A stretch of 8,085 bases of DNA from Candidatus Melainabacteria bacterium (GTDB taxonomy: Bacteria; Actinomycetota; Actinomycetes; Mycobacteriales; Pseudonocardiaceae). Position 1 is the first letter of the stretch, and every line of letters begins with the position of its first letter. A program made the translations under genes and the position numbers. Shown piece after piece: positions 5,993 to 8,085 of the stretch. The notes under the pieces were generated by a model that searched no databases, was not told the DNA's origin, and saw nothing but the letters and a program-made list of their open reading frames with translations. The stretch covers positions 1-8,085 of the forward strand of contig CAJCJE010000137.1 of assembly GCA_903970565.1 (NCBI GenBank), in the 5' to 3' direction.

Positions 5993-6670
5993 ATGAAGCC
6001 ACTTCCGCTGCCGTTGCGGGTCGCCGCCGGCCTCGCGGTCACCGCCGTGGATCGCGCCCGCCACCTGCCGGGGAAACTGGCCGAGTTGCCGGTCACGGTA
6101 GTCAGCCAGGCGCTGCAACTGTCCATGCGGGTCCAGCAGCAGGTGACCGAACTCGCGATCAAGGGCGACGAGGCGCTCTCGACGCTGCGTCCGGTCGAGG
6201 AAGCACCGGAGTGGGCGACGTTCGACGAGGACAGCCTCGCCGAACGCTATGACGCCAGCCCGAACTGGGCGACCGAGCACAACGGCTCCCGGTCGAAGTT
6301 CGACAGTGTCGAACTCAGCCCCGTCGAGGTCGAGGACCTCGACGAACTCGACGGGCCCGATGATCCGCATGAGCCCGACGACGCGGCCGACACCGACGGG
6401 ACGGCGACCGACAGCGGCGACGAGACCGACAGCGCCGACACGGTGCACGAGGGCGGCACGGTGCACGAGGCTGACGACGTTACGGCGGCGGCGCCGACCG
6501 CGTTACCGAACTACGCGGAGCTGTCTCTGCCGCAGGTGCGTGCCTACCTGCGGCAGTTGAGCGTTTCGCAGCTGGACGAGTTGATCGGCTTCGAGCACAG
6601 CCATGCCAACCGACCGGAGTTCGTCGGGATGTTGACCCGGCGGATGAGCACGCTGCGCGATCAGCAGTGA
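5993..6670 (+). CDS. Lipid droplet-associated protein family (LDAP-like)
   Basis: This 225-residue protein resembles the actinobacterial family annotated as lipid droplet-associated protein, found next to xseA (Rv1109c position in M. tuberculosis). Residues 1-60 ([20 protein letters not shown], then [20 protein letters not shown]) form moderately hydrophobic, amphipathic helices suited to lying on a lipid surface rather than spanning a membrane. AIKGDEAL and PEWATFDED (55-80) look like the family's conserved core. Residues 110-165 are a very acidic linker rich in D, E and T. The C-terminal ~50 residues ([17 protein letters not shown] to LTRRMSTLR) form a separate helical module. The start is ATG; the only ribosome-like sequence, AGAGG, is two bases away, which is too close to be typical. 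It overlaps xseA by GTGA, so the two are co-translated. Family and location are inferred from sequence pattern and context. Confidence 0.78.
   Translation: MKPLPLPLRVAAGLAVTAVDRARHLPGKLAELPVTVVSQALQLSMRVQQQVTELAIKGDEALSTLRPVEEAPEWATFDEDSLAERYDASPNWATEHNGSRSKFDSVELSPVEVEDLDELDGPDDPHEPDDAADTDGTATDSGDETDSADTVHEGGTVHEADDVTAAAPTALPNYAELSLPQVRAYLRQLSVSQLDELIGFEHSHANRPEFVGMLTRRMSTLRDQQ
6439..6470 (+). repeat. 18-bp-period direct repeat in the LDAP acidic linker
   Basis: CACGGTGCACGAGG occurs exactly at 6439-6452 and 6457-6470. The period of 18 bp equals six codons and gives TVHEGG followed by TVHEAD in the acidic linker. It looks like a recent in-frame duplication in an unconstrained part of the protein. 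Confidence 0.75.
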
Positions 6671-8085
6671 CGGACTCGCAGGCAGTGTCGCGTCCCTCGC
6701 CGGCCACGACCTCAGGCGAGCCGACCAGCCCGGAAACCCCCTGGCCGGTACGGACGGTCGCCCGCAAGATCGCCGAGTGGATCAACCGGCTCGGCACGAT
6801 CTGGGTCGAGGGTCAGGTCACCCAGATCTCGGCTCGACCGGGTACCGCGACCGCGTTCATCACCTTGCGCGATCCCTCAGCCGACGTGTCGCTGAGCATC
6901 ACCTGCTCCACCAGCCTGCTGCGCGGCCCGCAACAGGTGCTCGCCGAGGGCAGCCAGGTCGTCGTGCACGGCAAGCCGACCTTCTACGTCAATCGCGGCA
7001 CGCTGAGTCTGCGGGTCGACGAGATCCGCGCGGTCGGCATCGGCGAGCTGTTGGCCAGGATCGAGCGGCTGCGCAGGCTGCTGGCGGCCGAGGGGCTGTT
7101 CGAGCCGGGTCGCAAACGGCGCCTGCCGTTCCTGCCGGGCACCGTCGGACTGATCACCGGACGCGCCTCGGCGGCCGAGCACGACGTGCTGACCAACGCG
7201 GCGCGCCGCTGGCCGGCCGTGCGCTTCCGGGTGTCCAACGTCGCGGTGCAGGGACCGACCGCGGTGCCGCAGATTCTCACCGCGCTGAGCGAACTGGACG
7301 CCGATCCGAGCGTCGAGGTGATCGTGCTGGCGCGCGGTGGCGGCAGTGTCGAGGACCTGTTGCCGTTCTCCGACGAGGCGCTGTGCCGGGCGGTCTCGGC
7401 CTGCCGGACCCCGGTGGTCAGCGCGATCGGCCACGAGCCGGACACTCCGCTGGTCGACCACGTCGCCGATCTGCGGGCCTCGACGCCGACCGATGCGGCC
7501 AAGCGGATCGTGCCGGACATCGCCGAGGAGCTGCGCCGCATCCAGTTGCTGCGCGAGCGGGCCCGTCGGTGCCTGCACGGCTGGGTGGACCGCGAGCGGC
7601 GGCTGCTCGACGCGCTGCGCAGCCGGCCGGTGCTCGCCGATCCGCTCGGCCCGATCACGCGACGCGCCGAGGACATCGCGACGCTGCGGGAGCGGGCCCG
7701 GCGCGCGATGCTCGCCCGGCTCACCGCCGAGCGGACCGGCCTGACCGCGACCCGATCACGCCTGACCACCCTCGGACCTGCGGCGACGCTGGCTCGCGGG
7801 TACGCGATCCTTCAGGTTCTCGACGATCCCGTCGATACCGGTGTCGATGTCGATGTCGAACCAAACGTCGAACTAAACGTCCAACCAAGTGCTGAGCTGA
7901 GCGCCGAGCCGCACGCAGCCGGACCGCATGTCGTGCGATCGATCCGCGAGCTGGGGCCCGGCCGCAAGCTGCGGCTGCGCGTGGTGGACGGTGTCGGTTT
8001 CGCGACGGTGTCCTCGGTCGTCACCGAACCAGCCGTGGCAACGGCTCCAGTGGCCCCAGCGGACGCGGAGTCCGCCACGGCCTCG
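6667..8085 (+). CDS. xseA: XseA, exodeoxyribonuclease VII large subunit (3' end beyond the right edge)
   Basis: This is the catalytic subunit of exonuclease VII, a single-strand-specific nuclease that works with the small subunit XseB. From the GTG at 6667, 473 codons are open to the edge. The N-terminal OB fold spans about 27-125 ([28 protein letters not shown]). The nuclease core has [13 protein letters not shown] (153-165), ASAAEHDV (167-174), [14 protein letters not shown] (221-234), and [20 protein letters not shown] (253-272) followed by TPTDAAKR. A helical coiled-coil region (~285-370) leads to the closing LARGYAI (375-381). An unusual ~28-residue tetrapeptide-repeat insertion then separates RGYAILQ from the final strand region ([13 protein letters not shown]). 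The start overlaps the LDAP stop as GTGA (6667-6670). XseA is usually 400-450 residues, so this one is longer because of its N-terminal leader (about 24 residues), the insertion, and an Ala/Pro-rich tail. Confidence 0.96.
   Translation, partial: MTDSQAVSRPSPATTSGEPTSPETPWPVRTVARKIAEWINRLGTIWVEGQVTQISARPGTATAFITLRDPSADVSLSITCSTSLLRGPQQVLAEGSQVVVHGKPTFYVNRGTLSLRVDEIRAVGIGELLARIERLRRLLAAEGLFEPGRKRRLPFLPGTVGLITGRASAAEHDVLTNAARRWPAVRFRVSNVAVQGPTAVPQILTALSELDADPSVEVIVLARGGGSVEDLLPFSDEALCRAVSACRTPVVSAIGHEPDTPLVDHVADLRASTPTDAAKRIVPDIAEELRRIQLLRERARRCLHGWVDRERRLLDALRSRPVLADPLGPITRRAEDIATLRERARRAMLARLTAERTGLTATRSRLTTLGPAATLARGYAILQVLDDPVDTGVDVDVEPNVELNVQPSAELSAEPHAAGPHVVRSIRELGPGRKLRLRVVDGVGFATVSSVVTEPAVATAPVAPADAESATAS
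7831..7914 (+). repeat. 12-bp (four-codon) tandem repeat inserted in xseA
   Basis: Seven units of 12 bp run in frame from 7831 to 7914: [28 protein letters not shown] (residues 389-416). Units three to five are closest in DNA (GTCGAACCAAAC, GTCGAACTAAAC, GTCCAACCAAGT). Codons CCA, CTA, AGT, GCT and GAT are used here, whereas the rest of xseA prefers CCG, CTG and GAC, so the stretch stands out from its gene. Confidence 0.85.

Noticed and set aside
6777..7895. 372-codon open frame on the plus strand in another frame of xseA
   Set aside because: It is a shadow of xseA: the translation is Arg/Ala/Gly-rich low complexity with no family motifs, while the xseA frame shows all expected nuclease motifs.

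Overview
This is a chromosomal, housekeeping-type window from a high-GC Gram-positive bacterium (Actinomycetota). The clues are strongly G/C-biased third codon positions, GTG starts, two apparently leaderless promoters, a mycobacterial-type SOS box, and the presence of a DUF6542 membrane protein and a lipid-droplet-associated protein beside ispH and xseA. The same core (xseA, a LDAP-type gene, ispH, a DUF6542 gene) sits together in Mycobacterium tuberculosis around Rv1108c-Rv1111c. I think a Pseudonocardiales or Mycobacteriales member is most likely, but I cannot name a genus from the sequence.

Layout: (1) 1-1936, minus strand: sbcC (5' part only; it runs off the left edge) and sbcD, joined by an ATGA overlap, form the SbcCD hairpin nuclease operon. 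(2) 1937-2153: the divergent control region. It holds a leaderless-type -10 for sbcD, a perfect LexA/SOS box and a tandem 11-bp repeat. (3) 2154-3137, plus strand: rmuC, another DNA-structure nuclease-like gene. (4) 3138-3591: a 454-bp gap with no convincing gene but several inverted and direct repeats. (5) 3592-4404, plus strand: DUF6542 four-helix membrane protein with an Arg/Asp-rich tail. (6) 4405-4823: the gap between convergent genes. It contains a spaced 12-bp inverted repeat, a very strong 17-bp stem-loop (likely bidirectional terminator) and a degenerate short-repeat tract. (7) 4824-5870, minus strand: ispH, the last enzyme of the MEP isoprenoid pathway, with a palindrome over its promoter. 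(8) 5993-8085, plus strand: an LDAP gene and xseA (3' end beyond the right edge), joined by a GTGA overlap. xseB would be expected just beyond the window.

Functionally, three DNA-processing systems (SbcCD, RmuC, exonuclease VII large subunit) flank an essential isoprenoid gene and two poorly characterised envelope or lipid-storage genes. The most useful observations are the SOS box between sbcDC and rmuC, the ispH promoter palindrome, and a recurring theme of small in-frame tandem repeats: a 12-bp unit in xseA, 18-bp in the LDAP gene, 24-bp in rmuC and 9-bp in the DUF6542 gene. Related-looking repeats lie in the intergenic DNA. I see no mobile element, CRISPR array, tRNA, rRNA or clearly new multi-gene system.
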